From Portulaca oleracea (taxonomy: Eukaryota; Streptophyta; Magnoliopsida; Caryophyllales; Portulacaceae), in contig CM055870.1 of the NCBI GenBank assembly GCA_029582165.1, positions 12,448,332-12,512,331 on the forward strand: a stretch of DNA of 64,000 nucleotides. The letters run 5' to 3'. The notes under the pieces are model-generated. The model searched no databases. It saw nothing but the letters and a program-made list of their open reading frames with translations, and had not been told where the DNA came from. A program made the position numbers and the translations under genes. Shown here one piece after another: positions 34,499 to 45,900 of this stretch. Each line of letters opens with the position of its first letter. Position 1 is the first letter of the stretch.

Positions 34499-34500
<2 letters not shown>
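33428..34500. mobile_element. Foldback element with about 0.5-kb inverted arms
   Basis: The left arm (33428-33960) and right arm (33985-34500) are inverted copies: GGAATTGATATAATAAGAAG at the left edge equals the reverse complement of the right edge. Inside each arm is an array of roughly 22-bp units of the type ATACCCAGAATGAACATCAAC, alternating with ATACCATAAATGAACATCAAC. The two arms meet with only some 25 bases between them, so the element could fold into a hairpin of more than 500 bp. There is no ORF. (TA)n flanks both ends. Confidence 0.88.

Positions 34501-34561
<61 letters not shown>
34501..34561. repeat. (TA)n microsatellite
   Basis: TA run to the right of the foldback, mirroring the one on its left. 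Confidence 0.95.
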
Positions 34562-34564
<3 letters not shown>

Positions 34565-34600
34565 CTTTTTGTTTTTAAGTAGTATATGTCATACTATATT

Positions 34601-34951
34601 GGGTTTTTGGCTCAAAATAATCCGAAGCCGGAGGTCATTGGCTGAAATAATCCAAACTCACTTTGTGGCTGAAAATAATCCAAACTTTTAACCTATTTAT
34701 TCGGACTAAACCGAAATCGATTTCCGACGTCAGAATGATGACCATGTCAAACATGTAGATAAATTCAAAATCAAAATCAATTAACGAAACACGTGCTTCG
34801 GCTACCCAGTCAAAATTCTGACGCTGGAAATCAATTTCGGTTTAGTCCGAGTAAATAGATTAAAAGTTTGGATTATTTTTAGTCAAAAAGTGAGTTTGGA
34901 TTATTTTCAGCCAATGACTTCCGACTTCGAATTATTTTGAGCCAAAAACCC
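34601..34951. mobile_element. MULE-type MITE (351 bp) with perfect 9-bp TSD
   Basis: TACTATATT at 34592-34600 is repeated at 34952-34960. TIRs of more than 100 bp start GGGTTTTTGGCTCAAAATAA and have only a few mismatches. A 9-bp duplication with long TIRs is typical of Mutator-like elements. There is no coding sequence. Confidence 0.9.
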
Positions 34952-35082
34952 TACTATATTTAGTATGTTTTCTAATTTGGTGAATCGAGATTATAGTAAT
35001 TTCTATTAACTTTAATATAGCATAGTTTATGCGATTTTATAATTAGCAGTTTCATTGAAGTCAACTATTTTGAATAAGACAT

Positions 35083-35560
35083 TTAAATACATTTACTTTT
35101 CACAATAAAATATTTAAATGCTAAGAGGGTGTTACATAAACTAACAGGTGCCACTAGACTCCATGGTTGTGAGTTCCTTGTTTGTTGCATCCAACCATTA
35201 TGGGTGCGTTTTAGCTTCAGAATAACTGCTTGGTTAGGAGTAGGGAGGACATCCACGAGAGAAGAAACATAATCTTGACTCAAGTGAGATAAATCAGTTG
35301 GAATAAATAAAGAATGTTGAACTTGGGAAGTGAAACTGCGTGATTGAGTTTCTCTGAATATGTCTTTCAAGACGCAAAAGGACCTCGAATGAAATCAAGA
35401 AACTAAACAGGTGTGGGTCTTTGTCTAGAATCAACAAGAACAACATTTTATTCAATAACATTGTCATAAGTGGAATGATGTGAAACATCATCATGTAAAC
35501 TTAAATGATGAGGTGTTATGCCATCATCATGTGCAATAACATCAAATTGAGAATGAACAG
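35083..35560 (-). pseudogene. Second copia pol relic
   Basis: Minus-strand reading contains the same linker as 4110-4600: TSQVQHSLFIPTDLSHLSQD and YVSSLVDVLPTPNQA, then a decayed pre-RT region (NGWMQQTRNSQPW). Stops separate the pieces. It is uninterrupted at the point where the first relic carries the hAT MITE 4222-4355, so it serves as an empty site. Confidence 0.65.
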
Positions 35561-35616
35561 ATTCACTATGAGATACAATATGAGTTGACTAATTTGTATG
35601 TGTGCTGTGAGTACTG

Positions 35617-35790
35617 AGCAGGCCCGACAAAAATTGACCCGACCCAAAAATCGGACCCCAATCCGCTCGAATATTCCAAGTTTTGAACATAATTTCTCAA
35701 CCTGAAACCGAAAAATGATTGAACCAAAAACCACAAAAATTAATGGATCCAACCCAACCCGAACCCGAATCCAAAATTGACCGACCCATT
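35617..35790 (-). mobile_element. hAT-like fragment, GGGTCGGGTC type
   Basis: On the minus strand it has GGGTCGGGTCAATTTTTGTC near its end and ATTATGTTCAAAACTTGGAA inside, shared with 3351-4082 and 50279-50780. The other end is unclear, so it is probably truncated. It sits at nearly the same point of the copia linker as the 3351-4082 insertion. Confidence 0.5.
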
Positions 35791-35839
35791 TCCCAAATAA
35801 AAAAAATTAATGATTTTGTAATTTATCTTGCCTTTTTTT

Positions 35840-36208
35840 ATAATAAAAGACAATTGACTATGTTAGTGGTTATATATTGCTTTTCTTAACAATGATTTTA
35901 TTCTCAAATAACTATAATCATAGTTATAAAAATAAGGTCCTTATTTGAATAGAGTATAATTTATTAAGGGATTTGATGGAAAGTTCTTAATTGTCATATA
36001 TTAGAGAAAAAGATTTTGTTAAAATATATATAATTTGAAATGAATACGAGGAATCAGAAATAAGGGTGATTTTATAATATAAAAATGGAAGGCAATTTTG
36101 TATGGATTTATTGTCACTCTATTTCCTTCTACTATAAATTGAGGCATATGCATGGTAGTTTTCTCAAACAAAAAGAACATCCTACTTTTCTCAATAACAT
36201 TATTCAAT
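35840..36208 (+). promoter_or_regulatory. DEFL-A promoter and 5'UTR
   Basis: TATA box TATAAATT at 36133-36140 in the context CTACTATAAATTGAGGCA, 69 bases before the ATG. The spacing is almost the same as in DEFL-B. Blocks conserved between the two copies reach back to about 35840. Confidence 0.7.
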
Positions 36209-37375
36209 ATGACTACTTCATACCTTTCTCTTATTAATATCATGGTATTGGTGCTTTTCATTTCTCAAGGTAATCTTTTCCACCACCTCGACCTTATTCT
36301 TTTGATATACATGTGTTTTAAAATTTTATATTATGACAACGAGTGTTGGCTACTTGTTATATAAACCCAATGCTACTTAGCTATCTAAACAAACTTATAC
36401 ATAATTTTTTGAAGTAACAAAAAGGAAAATAGAAGAATTTCGGGAGAAAAAAAAAATTAAGTTGGCCCCCAGCTATCTAATAGTTTATCTATAAATGCAA
36501 GTTCATAGAGCTAAGACATAAAAAATATCATCTCATATTACATATCAAAATAATATTTGAAATATATATAAGTGTGATTTGTGTGTTTGTGTGTGTGGGG
36601 GGTATCGATTATTGGGGATTAGTATTTGAATCAAAGATTTATCAACTTTAGCTTTTTTTTAAAAAAAATACAAACTGAGGGTTGTGTTAGTAAAAAAAAA
36701 AGAAAATATTATCAACATATAAATTATTCAATGGTATGATTTATCTCTTGCTGTATAAATAATATTCTTCCTTGCTTTTTTCCTTGTGTTCATGTTAACT
36801 TCTTTCTCGCATGCATACAACACACTTGCTATTTTAGTAAATAATAAATATGTGATGTTATCTATTTCACTCAATGACGACAGTGGTGAAATCATTTATA
36901 TATTTATAGGGTCAGAGGACCCATTTTTTGGGGGGGGGGGAATATAAGAACCTACCAACATTTGGAATTGAAAAAAAATATAGGAAAGGGATCGATATAT
37001 AAAAACATATTATTGAATAACATTATTTAGATATATATATATGTCGTTAACGCACAATTTATTTATTAAAAAAATATTACAGGTTATGCGCAAGAAGGTC
37101 CATCTCCTTCACCTGGTGAATCGCCATCGCCATCGCCATCTCCACCTGAAACTCCAACTCCATTGCCTCCGTCTCCATCTCCAACTACACCTACAACTCC
37201 GGCTCCGACCCCAATGCCATTTGGAGCCCCAGCTCCATCAGTAACACCAGGTGAAGAATGTTTTACCGTGCCAGAACCTTTCAGATATATCCCACCAGCA
37301 TGTGATTTTCATTGTCATCTTAGATTTGGAACTCAAGGTAAATGTAACAACTTGGATTGTTGTTGTGCAACATAA
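36209..37375 (+). CDS. DEFL-A: secreted Pro-rich, defensin-like peptide
   Basis: Exon 1 is 36209-36269, a phase-1 intron is 36270-37082 (GT...AG), and exon 2 is 37083-37375. The precursor has 117 residues: a signal peptide (MTTSYLSLINIMVLVLFISQ), about 50 residues of Pro/Ser/Thr-rich repeats (PSPSPGESPSPSPSPPE), then a cysteine domain. The domain matches DEFL-B but its second cysteine is Tyr (FRY instead of FRC, TAT for TGT), leaving seven. The remaining pattern C-x3-C ... G-x-C-x4-CCC still fits the defensin gamma-core. The odd cysteine count could mean a free thiol, a dimer or loss of function. The protein should be secreted to the apoplast. The Pro-rich part may carry hydroxyproline O-glycans. 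I do not recognise a named family; the defensin-like reading rests on cysteine spacing only. Confidence 0.8.
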
Positions 37376-37550
37376 GCTTGATCAATACTGTTTAACCACT
37401 TTATAGTGAAAAATAAATTGATAAATGATAGATATGTTTGTACGTACAATTGATCTTTAAATCAATCAATTATCAAGAATAAAAATAAATTTAGTGATTC
37501 ATATTCTTTTAGTCTTAGCAATGCATAATTATTGGAATTTAACTCTCTTA

Positions 37551-37619
<69 letters not shown>

Positions 37620-37720
37620 CCTTACTTGTATAAGAACTAAATAAGGGACATGGATGTCCCAATTTGATTTATAAAATTGTCTTTAGATATGTCTCTTATT
37701 TAATATTTATATAATTGTAG

Positions 37721-37758
<38 letters not shown>

Positions 37759-38040
37759 AAAGTAAACCATATAAACATCTTTTACCCATTTTGGTAAACA
37801 GTTTCAATGTGTATCATAAACAAACAGTTGTTAAATCAACAATACTATTCAATTTAAAGTTTCATTCATATGATATTATGAGAGGGCTATGTCCAAACAA
37901 ATGCTTAATTTATACTGGTGAAATAATATAGTTTAAATATGTATTGTACTCTTTTCGTTAGAAAATATTTGACCAATCAAATTAATTAGAATTAAAATTA
38001 ATTTTTCAAGTTATGTATGAAATTTCTAATTGACATTCAT
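37376..38040. repeat. DEFL-A 3' flank with (ATT)n tracts
   Basis: 37376-37545 matches the DEFL-B 3' flank. (ATT)n runs follow at 37551-37619 and 37722-37755. The rest is AT-rich without an ORF; the Asn-rich frame through it is only the repeat. Confidence 0.85.
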
Positions 38041-39470
38041 AATAACAACAACAACAACAACAATAACAACAACAAGAGAAACCTTTCAGGTGACACATTT
38101 GAGTATGGATTGGGGGATCCAAAAGTAGACAGTCTTACCCCATGCAACGAAATTCATGAAGAGACTGATTCTGATGGATCCACAGAAAAAACAAAAATCA
38201 AAAACCACTTTGAAAACTGAGGACAAAGCGATGAAACTCAGTTGGAAAACCCGGCCTCAAAGGAAGCTAAAAAAAATGCCAAAACAAGAAGAAGCTTGTC
38301 AGGGTAAGAAACTATGTACCAGTGTATTGCATGTAGTTGAGGAAGCGCTAGAAAATACCTAGGAAAATCCAAAATAGGCCAAAAGACTAGCTCAAAGCAC
38401 AACACCCGTTCTCACCCTACAATCTTAATACTAGCCCGCCAAAGACCCCTTTTAGTGCCATGTCATCCGCTAAACCTAGGTGCCTTAGGTCTTCCCTTAT
38501 CACCTCTCTCATGGACTTTTTAGGTATCCCACGCTCGCGACGCTCAAGGGGTATCACGATTCCTTTGCACCTCCTTATTGGGACATCTTCGTTTCTCCTA
38601 AGGACATGCCCAAACCATTTCAGTTTAGTCTATCGTAACTTTTTCCTCAATGGGTGCTACCCTAGTTTAGCTTGACATAGGACATTATTAATCCTATCCA
38701 ACCTGGTATAACCACACATACACTGAACCATCTTCATCTCCGCAACATTTAACCTTTGATAATGCATCTTTTTGACAATCCAACACTCAACGCCATACAA
38801 CATCGTTGGTCTTAACACCCTACGGTAAACCTGGCCCTTAGGCTCTGCTTGGAAGGAGTTAAAAATGGAGAGTATGAGTTCATAAGAGTAGAGGAGGGTG
38901 AGAGTATGGGAGGGTTCATAAGGGTAAACTACTTACCCCTGCTTGGGAGAACAATTTGGAGAGTTCATAAGAGTAAAATGTTAATTGACATATTTACCCT
39001 TTCACATCATATGTAATTCAATTAGGGTTAAGGGTATTATGGTCATTTCCCATTATAGGTATATTATAACTTAATTGAACTCCTCCTTACACCCCAAATT
39101 GGGGTGTTAAAAAAATAAGGGTTAAGAGGGGTAAAGGGGTGTAAACCTCACTCCCTTTTACCCTCCCTTACCCTCTCTCACTCTCTTCCCAAGCGGGGGT
39201 AAGGAGGGTAAGGACCCTCCTAACCCCCGTTTACCCCTCTCCCAAGCAGGCCAGCTTAAGTAGAATTTCCTTATCAAACAACACACTTGAAGTTGACTTC
39301 CACTTCTACCAACCAACTTTAATTTGATGCGTAACATCATCATTGATTTTCCTGTCGCTATGTACGATAGATCCTAAGTATGCAAAATTCTCTACCCGAG
39401 GAACGATCACCCCTCGAATGGTTTCTTCTTGCAAGCGAGTCTCATTCTCATGTTCATTAAAACAACACAT
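38041..39470 (-). mobile_element. RTE-type LINE, 3' part
   Basis: On the minus strand from about 39470: VIVPRVENFAYLGSIVHSDR and DDVTHQIKVGW (the conserved block after RTE RT), interrupted by a MITE at 38841-39252. It then continues with MVQCMCGYTRLDRINNVLC, KLKWFGHVLRRNEDVPIRR and CKGIVIPLERRERGIPK near 38700-38500, and a 3'UTR to a (TTG)n-like tail at 38041-38072 ((AAC)n on the plus strand). The WFGHVxRR block and the short-repeat tail identify plant RTE LINEs. There are several stops, so it is a dead 5'-truncated copy. Confidence 0.85.
38841..39252. mobile_element. MITE inside the RTE LINE (412 bp)
   Basis: Ends GGCTCTGCTTGG and CCAAGCAGGCC are inverted, with further inverted matches of GGGTAA/TTACCC-rich sequence inward. 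RTE coding sequence resumes on both sides. No clean target duplication, so the superfamily is unassigned. Confidence 0.75.
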
Positions 39471-42431
39471 TATTCTGATATTTATTATTATCGGGTCAGC
39501 GCACGCATTGACCAGACTAGTTTATATTAATGTTAGCTGAAGTTTGTTGTAATAATTTTCATATACCCCATCTTTGATGAGAAATGATTTTTACTGTATC
39601 TAACAATTGAAGAAATTTACATTTACCCTATATGAGGTTTGTTGTAATAGGTTCTAACACCCACCTTTGTGAAATGGTTTTTAGCTCACCACACTCGAGG
39701 TTTACCTTTCTTTTTAACCCCCGTCCATTGTGTTGTAATGAATTTCAACATGATTTTTATGGTGAAATGTGGTTTTTGTTATTGGTATGCTAATAAGATG
39801 ACAATTTTACCTCTTCCATTTATTCTTCTTTCATTATTTCAGATGCAACAAATGATTTTCTCCCTTCTTTTTCTTCTCAAATCCCGATTTCGTTGTTTGA
39901 ACTTTGTTCTCCTTCACTATTACTAAAAAAAATAAAAATAAAGAAACGATCATGAATGCAACAAATTCAAAGATAAATAAACTCTGAACACATTTAGAGG
40001 TAAATCCAACCTCATAAAATCCTATTTTTCAACCAAAAAAGAATCAAACCTATTAGAAACATTAAGCCCAAAATTCATAACTTTCATCAATAAAAAAAAA
40101 TCGAAACTTTCTCAAAATACTAAAATCTATGCTATCATACTCCCGAGTTGGAACTCTTCAGCAAACACACCCAGAGATTGTCGTTGCTAACTGGAGATTG
40201 TTAACTTTCTCAAACACGTTCAAATTCACAAACATTCGCAACATTCATGAGCGAATCACGAGTACTTGATTAGGATTTATGACAGAGGTTGAGTTCTTGA
40301 TTGCTAGTTTAGAGAAGACTATTTGTCTTTTATTTCACAAGAAAATTGAAAGTTTTTCTTTCAAAGTAATACAATAAGCAAAATCATCTTTTAATTTACA
40401 TAAATGAGATTTTTTAAATATATAAATAGGTGTAAAGTCACCTTTTTCATTTTTCGGTGACACTTTCCTGGTTTTTACCATGATTAATGTATATTACTAT
40501 TTGTCATGTAGGATTAAAATTTACCGGGAGTGGATTGTGTAAAAATTTTTACGGTAAATTTTAGATAAGATAAAAATCAGTATTTCCTAAAAGTAAAATC
40601 CGTAAAAGTTAATACCTCCGTCCCTAATTATTTGTCAAATTTTCTAACTAATTTGTCCTTTTTTATTTATCAAATTGCCTAATATTTACAATTTCAACAA
40701 CCATAGTATCAATTCCATCTCCAAGTAATAATCTTTTTACCTCACTCTCCGGGTACTATTAAAAGTATTTTTTGACTAATTGTAAACTTTTTCACCTCAT
40801 TTCTATGTATATTGGTTTTGATAAATTAGTTTTTGTGACATATGGCTAGACACGAAGATAGTATACTAGTATTATAATAAACGTAAGCCGGGCAAAATGT
40901 AAATCACTCGCATCTTGTCCCCTCCCCTACTTCGCTTTACTAGAGACTGCCTCACACCCTCTACCACACCTGCCTCGGAAAGGTTGTTGGTCGTCGCCGT
41001 CAGATAACCACACACTGCCCAACAGAACGCCGACGTTGTTCTACGACAACCATTTTCAAGTCGTTCTTCAATTTCTCTCTCCGTATTACAAATAAGGTAT
41101 TTTCAAATTGTTTTTCAATACACCCATAAATTGTTTTGAGATCTTGGAATCCTATTTTATGGGTGTATTGGAAAACAATTTGAAGATATAGGAAGTTATT
41201 AAAGGATTATGCATATGTGAGGATATCTAGAAAGAGTTAAAGGAATGTTTACGAAAGGGGAACTTGACCAATGAAGTGAGCTTAAATTAGGGTCTGTTTC
41301 AAATGTAAATTGGTACTAATTGAAAACTTCAGACCTTAAATTTTGGTGTTCAAGTAGCTCCATGAGCTAGCTTTCTAATGGCTTTGGAATTTCTGACTTT
41401 GGAGTTGTATATACCGAGTTACGCCATTTTACCAGAAGATTGTAGGGTATACTTAAAATCTAGTCAGTTCTATTTGCTCTTGATTTTCCTAAGCTGTAAT
41501 TTAAAAGTACATGGATATATATGTTTGAGTTTTTGACTCAGTGTGCAAAACTTGTTTATGTTTTGTTTTAAGTAAGCAACCAAATGTGAGTGAGACTTGC
41601 AGGGACGACCATTGTAATGGTTCATGTAGTGTTTAGAAGGCTTACAATGACAAGATAAGGTTAATCGACATTTAGTATATGATAGATGGTACTAACTTTG
41701 ACATGTTTAAATGTATACTTCAAATTTCAATGTTTGTACTTGAGTTGGTATGTGATTGATTCTTGGAGTTCCTCAAGTTCAAAAATCTCATTGCATTTGC
41801 CTTGTAGCGCTAATCGCTAGCTAATTAAAGGTTCGAATCTAATTTGGTGACTGTGGACTAGATTGTGAATCAGGTACATAGTTTTATGCCAGTGAGCTTA
41901 TCCTTGGAAATCCCTTGGCAAAGTAGTGGAAAGGGAAAATGTAACAAACCAATCTTTACCCAAAATAATTAAGCTAAATAAAGAGGTTATTTAACAAAAT
42001 CGCGCATTTCAATTCAGTTAACAGTTTATATTTTTGCAAGACTCGAACATTACAACGACCACCACACATCAAAATGCTTCTTCATATATATTATCCTTGT
42101 GTCAATCACAAGTACCCAAATTAATTTTGTAGTACTGGGGTTTACTTATTTGACTAAATCTATGTATCTATGTAATATATAAAGTCAAAGAGGTTTATAG
42201 TACGCAAATTTCACTTTGCAAATTTTACCCTTTGCCATTGATAAATCATAAGGATAGAATAATAATTACAATATTTTTTATTTTCACTAAAATAGTTATT
42301 AAAGAAATTGTTTTTTATTGAGGATTTTTATTTTTAGGCAAAATCAATAGTGTCAATTGTCAACTTTTTTTTTTTACATAAAACATTCAATTTTCATCAA
42401 AGGATTAATTTTTGTCTTTTTTTTAAAAATT
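39471..42431. other. AT-rich intergenic DNA with small repeats
   Basis: No supported gene. 39540-39720 has two loose copies of a GTTTGTTGTAAT-containing block. 40611-40850 starts with a Stowaway-like CTCCGTCCCTAATTATTTGTC end, but the other end is eroded. 40900-41100 is a GC-richer patch (GCCGTCAGATAACC) with no frame. 41940-42300 is plain AT-rich. Confidence 0.5.
41101..41186. repeat. 30-bp stem inverted repeat (hairpin)
   Basis: 41101-41130 (ending CAATACACCCATAAA) pairs with 41155-41186 (starting TTTTATGGGTGTATTG). The arms differ at about two positions and enclose a 24-base loop. It could be a remnant of a small MITE or a small-RNA-type hairpin. No promoter evidence. Confidence 0.7.
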
Positions 42432-42545
42432 TATGTACAACAACAACAATAACGGTCCTCAATATAGTCCCGCTGATGCAGAGTTTGAAAGGATTCAAAT
42501 ATAGGCGACATTTCCCTCATTCGCAAGATTGCTTCATTTTTTTAA
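42432..42545 (-). mobile_element. RTE LINE 3'-tail fragment
   Basis: (AAC)n run at 42436-42449 followed by TAGTCCCGCTGATGCAGAG and a TCGCAAGATTGCTTC block, which resembles the antisense 3' end of plant RTE LINEs. Only about 110 bp remain. Confidence 0.45.
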
Positions 42546-42949
42546 TGTAATTTTAAAAAAAAAAATACACGAAAGATAATGTTAATCACACGAATTAGCC
42601 AACATTCATCTTAACCCGGTTGTTTATGAAACTCATCCACGCAAAATAAATTTAACAATAGACGCACGCAGTGCATACAAATCAAAACTTGTTGCATTAA
42701 ATTGAGCAATTCATTAGTCTTATTAATATTATTATTACCAGTTACTATTTTATAATATATTTGAATTTTAAATTTATTTTACCTTCCCTATTTATTTCAA
42801 GTACACTTTTTATTATTTTAAATTTCATAAAGAAAAATTTATCCCAGAATTTAAAAACAATATTATAGAACTATGATAGGAAAATAGTACTATTTCAATC
42901 AAAAAAAAGAAAAAGAAAATAGTACTATTTTAGCCTTAGAGTTGGGCCT

Positions 42950-45900
42950 CAATGAATAAAATCACGTCTCTTTTTGTTTTTTATTTCCTTTCAAAAACAT
43001 CAGACGTATTTCCTTTCCCTCAGCTACTCCTTCACGTTCTGTCTTCTTCGCCTGGGCCAGTCTCTGGTCGCCGGCAGACGCGCCGGCCAGTCACTTCCTC
43101 TCTCTTGCACCCTCTTCCTCACCACCGGCAGTTTTCCGGCCGACGTCGCAGCCAGAAGCCGCCGGGGATTCCTGCCGGCGCATCTAAACTCCGACTACCA
43201 TCATCTAACTGTTGCTCCTTTCTTCCTCCCTCCATTTGAGGTAAACCCTAACCTCTCCCAAATCAGATTTTCAAATGTTAATTTTGAAATTTGTTGTTTT
43301 CTGAGTTAATTTCAGTTTATAAGTATAATTTTGAGTCAAGTTAGCAATTTGGGGTGTGTGGATGTTATTGGGACATGAAAATGTTGAATCATTGGTGTAT
43401 GAATGAGGGGATGAGTTGATTTTGTTGGATTATGATAGGTGCATGTTATTTCTGTGGCTTAATATGCTCTCAAGTTTAGGTCTTGTTGACTGGATTTTAT
43501 TGCATGTAGTTTTATTAATGCCCAATTAGTTGAGTGATGGCAAATTGGGCTTGCTGTTAGCTCTTGAAGAGCTTTTTCAGTTCTTAGTAGCTTGTTCTGG
43601 GTCATGTTGCAGTAGCTTGAAATGTATTGCTATTTAGCCCCTTTGGTGGTCAAGTTGCATAATTTGGTACGTGAGTTGAAAGAACAAAGTGGATTCAATT
43701 TCGTTGAAGAACCATGAAGACAAGGCCGAGGATGGTGGTGCTTGTTGTTCTTGCTATTTATATTAACATTATTGTTTCTCTAAATCTTTATTTCCTTGTC
43801 TATGTGACTTTAGCACACTGCCAGCATGCAAAAGTGGGAATTACAATTAGTTAATCTTTGATTCTTTCATTTGGTTGTTCTTAATTGCATGGCCCAAGGT
43901 GTCTATTTGGATGGGTTGTTCTCTGTGCTTCTCTTTTACCAACCCATACTATCTAAATGCATACAAACATTATTTTGAGGGTGTTCGGGTGAATTTACAT
44001 ATCCATTAGTCAACATAAGAGTTGTAATATATGATTCAAGCTTTCCATAGATTGCTCGCACTCATTCATATGACGTCTAGATTTAAAGTTATGAATTTTA
44101 AAATTTTCGCTCCCAAACTTTATTTTATTGTAGGTCAGCTCTCTTATTTAATCATTTTCAAGCCTTTACACTTATTTTTGGCCTGAACCCTTAAATGGAG
44201 AACTTATTTTTAGCTTTCCGAAAAGTCTGCTTGGGTACATCTACCATTATGTATGATATTAAGTTCTTCCTTGGGACCATTATGTCGTGTTGGAGCTTTA
44301 TTATTGGTTTGTTAAGCCTTGTCCATATTTGTGGACGGCGGTAAACGCCTTTGGATTATATTTTCCGTTGAGCTAATCATTGGGTTAGAATTTAGAAGGT
44401 GCTTAAATTCTTAATTGTTGATTATGAATCTGGGGGCGTTGCAGGAAAGCACAGGAGGAGACTATTGAGAAGTTACTTTGGTCTGCGTGAAGGAAATAGC
44501 TGGCCAATGGCACTGAGAAAAGCACTTGGGTGGTCTGATGGTGAACTCATGAGATCAGATGCAAAACCATGTTCGAGATTGATGAGACAGACGGCTGGGA
44601 TCTTTACAGTTGGTGGTGCCTTGGGTTTCTGGGTTTTGTGTAGATTGCACTATGGTAAATGCTTCCACTACGAATATAACTTTGACTACTATTTTGACTA
44701 TGCACCATTTGCTAATCTTTGCCATCATAACTAACCTACATATGTTAGTAACTCTAATGTGGATGGCATTTTGATGCATCATTGATTAATGGCATGGATT
44801 TCTTTTTGACATAACTGCCTTGTTTGACTTCACTAGCTCTTGGTAATTTGATTGGTATGCTAAACTATAACTGAGTGTGATGCTTCTTGACGGGGAAATA
44901 GTTTAAGCAGCTGGTGTAGGAATATAAATATAGAATATGGGTATGTCGCATCCTTGCTGATGCAAGTCAGTCAATAACAAGGTACAGTCAAAGACATGAT
45001 TATATTAATATTTAGGATAGTTTCAGTTGGTGATGAAACAGAACTTACATAGGGTGGAGGGGTTTGCACTTCTGCTATTCCGGCTTAAGCTGTTCACTGC
45101 CATGGACTCATGGTGCTCATTATTGGTTTGGAGAAGTTCTGTTAATCATATAGTTTACAAAAGACTTCTCATCTTCCTTAGTTTTCTAATCTAATTAATT
45201 CACCTTATGGATGCCTTTGGTCAAATTTTAGGAACAAGGGGAGTTAATGTTCATTTTGCATTTAATGCATCATTGTTATTCCTAACTTGATTATTCATAA
45301 AATTGTGCTAATAAAAAAGAGCTAGAGTGTCTTAATGTGACAGAACTGTCTCGATTAAGGTTTGGACTCTCATGTTTGAGTTTCTATCATCTAATCAAGG
45401 CATAAGGCATTGCCAGGCTGCCAGAATTCCACAAATATCGTCCATTCACAAAGTGTCAGATGTAGTTTTTTTTGTCAATTGTTCATACGCTTTAAACAAC
45501 TTTTAAATTTTAGTAAGAAATGCTGATGTCTGAATAAACAACCTTGATTGCTGTGAAGTGTAATTTCTTTGTTTGCTATTGTGGGAATGACGGCAGATCA
45601 CATTGGTTGCAGTGGGGGCTATATCAGTTTCGGCATTTTTCTCCTTTTTATTTATTGTATATTGGATCATTGGAATAACCCAATGCTGAGGAACATCTAA
45701 AAAGTGGTTTATTTGGTTTTCAGAATGTTTAGAGGTTAGCTGGGGATGACTGACTAGTTTCACTTGATTAGGAAGTAATAAAATCACAGTAGATGACATT
45801 GAGGAGCCGGAAGCTGGAATGCATGTTTAGAATAAATAAATGCTGCTCAATATCTCAAATTCCACAGATATGGAGATTCAAAACTTGTAACCTGCAGTAG

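Noticed and set aside
3233..36208. The two copia relics as part of the DEFL inverted duplication
   Set aside because: One is downstream of DEFL-B, the other upstream of DEFL-A, so they are not in equivalent positions.
37462..38220. Poly-Asn frames at 37462-37662 and 38017-38220
   Set aside because: They are translations of (ATT)n and (AAC)n microsatellites.
42952..43309. Two overlapping plus-strand frames of 95 and 111 codons as a gene
   Set aside because: They cover the pyrimidine-rich noncoding exon 1 and run past its donor at 43241. The conserved-looking protein starts in exon 2.
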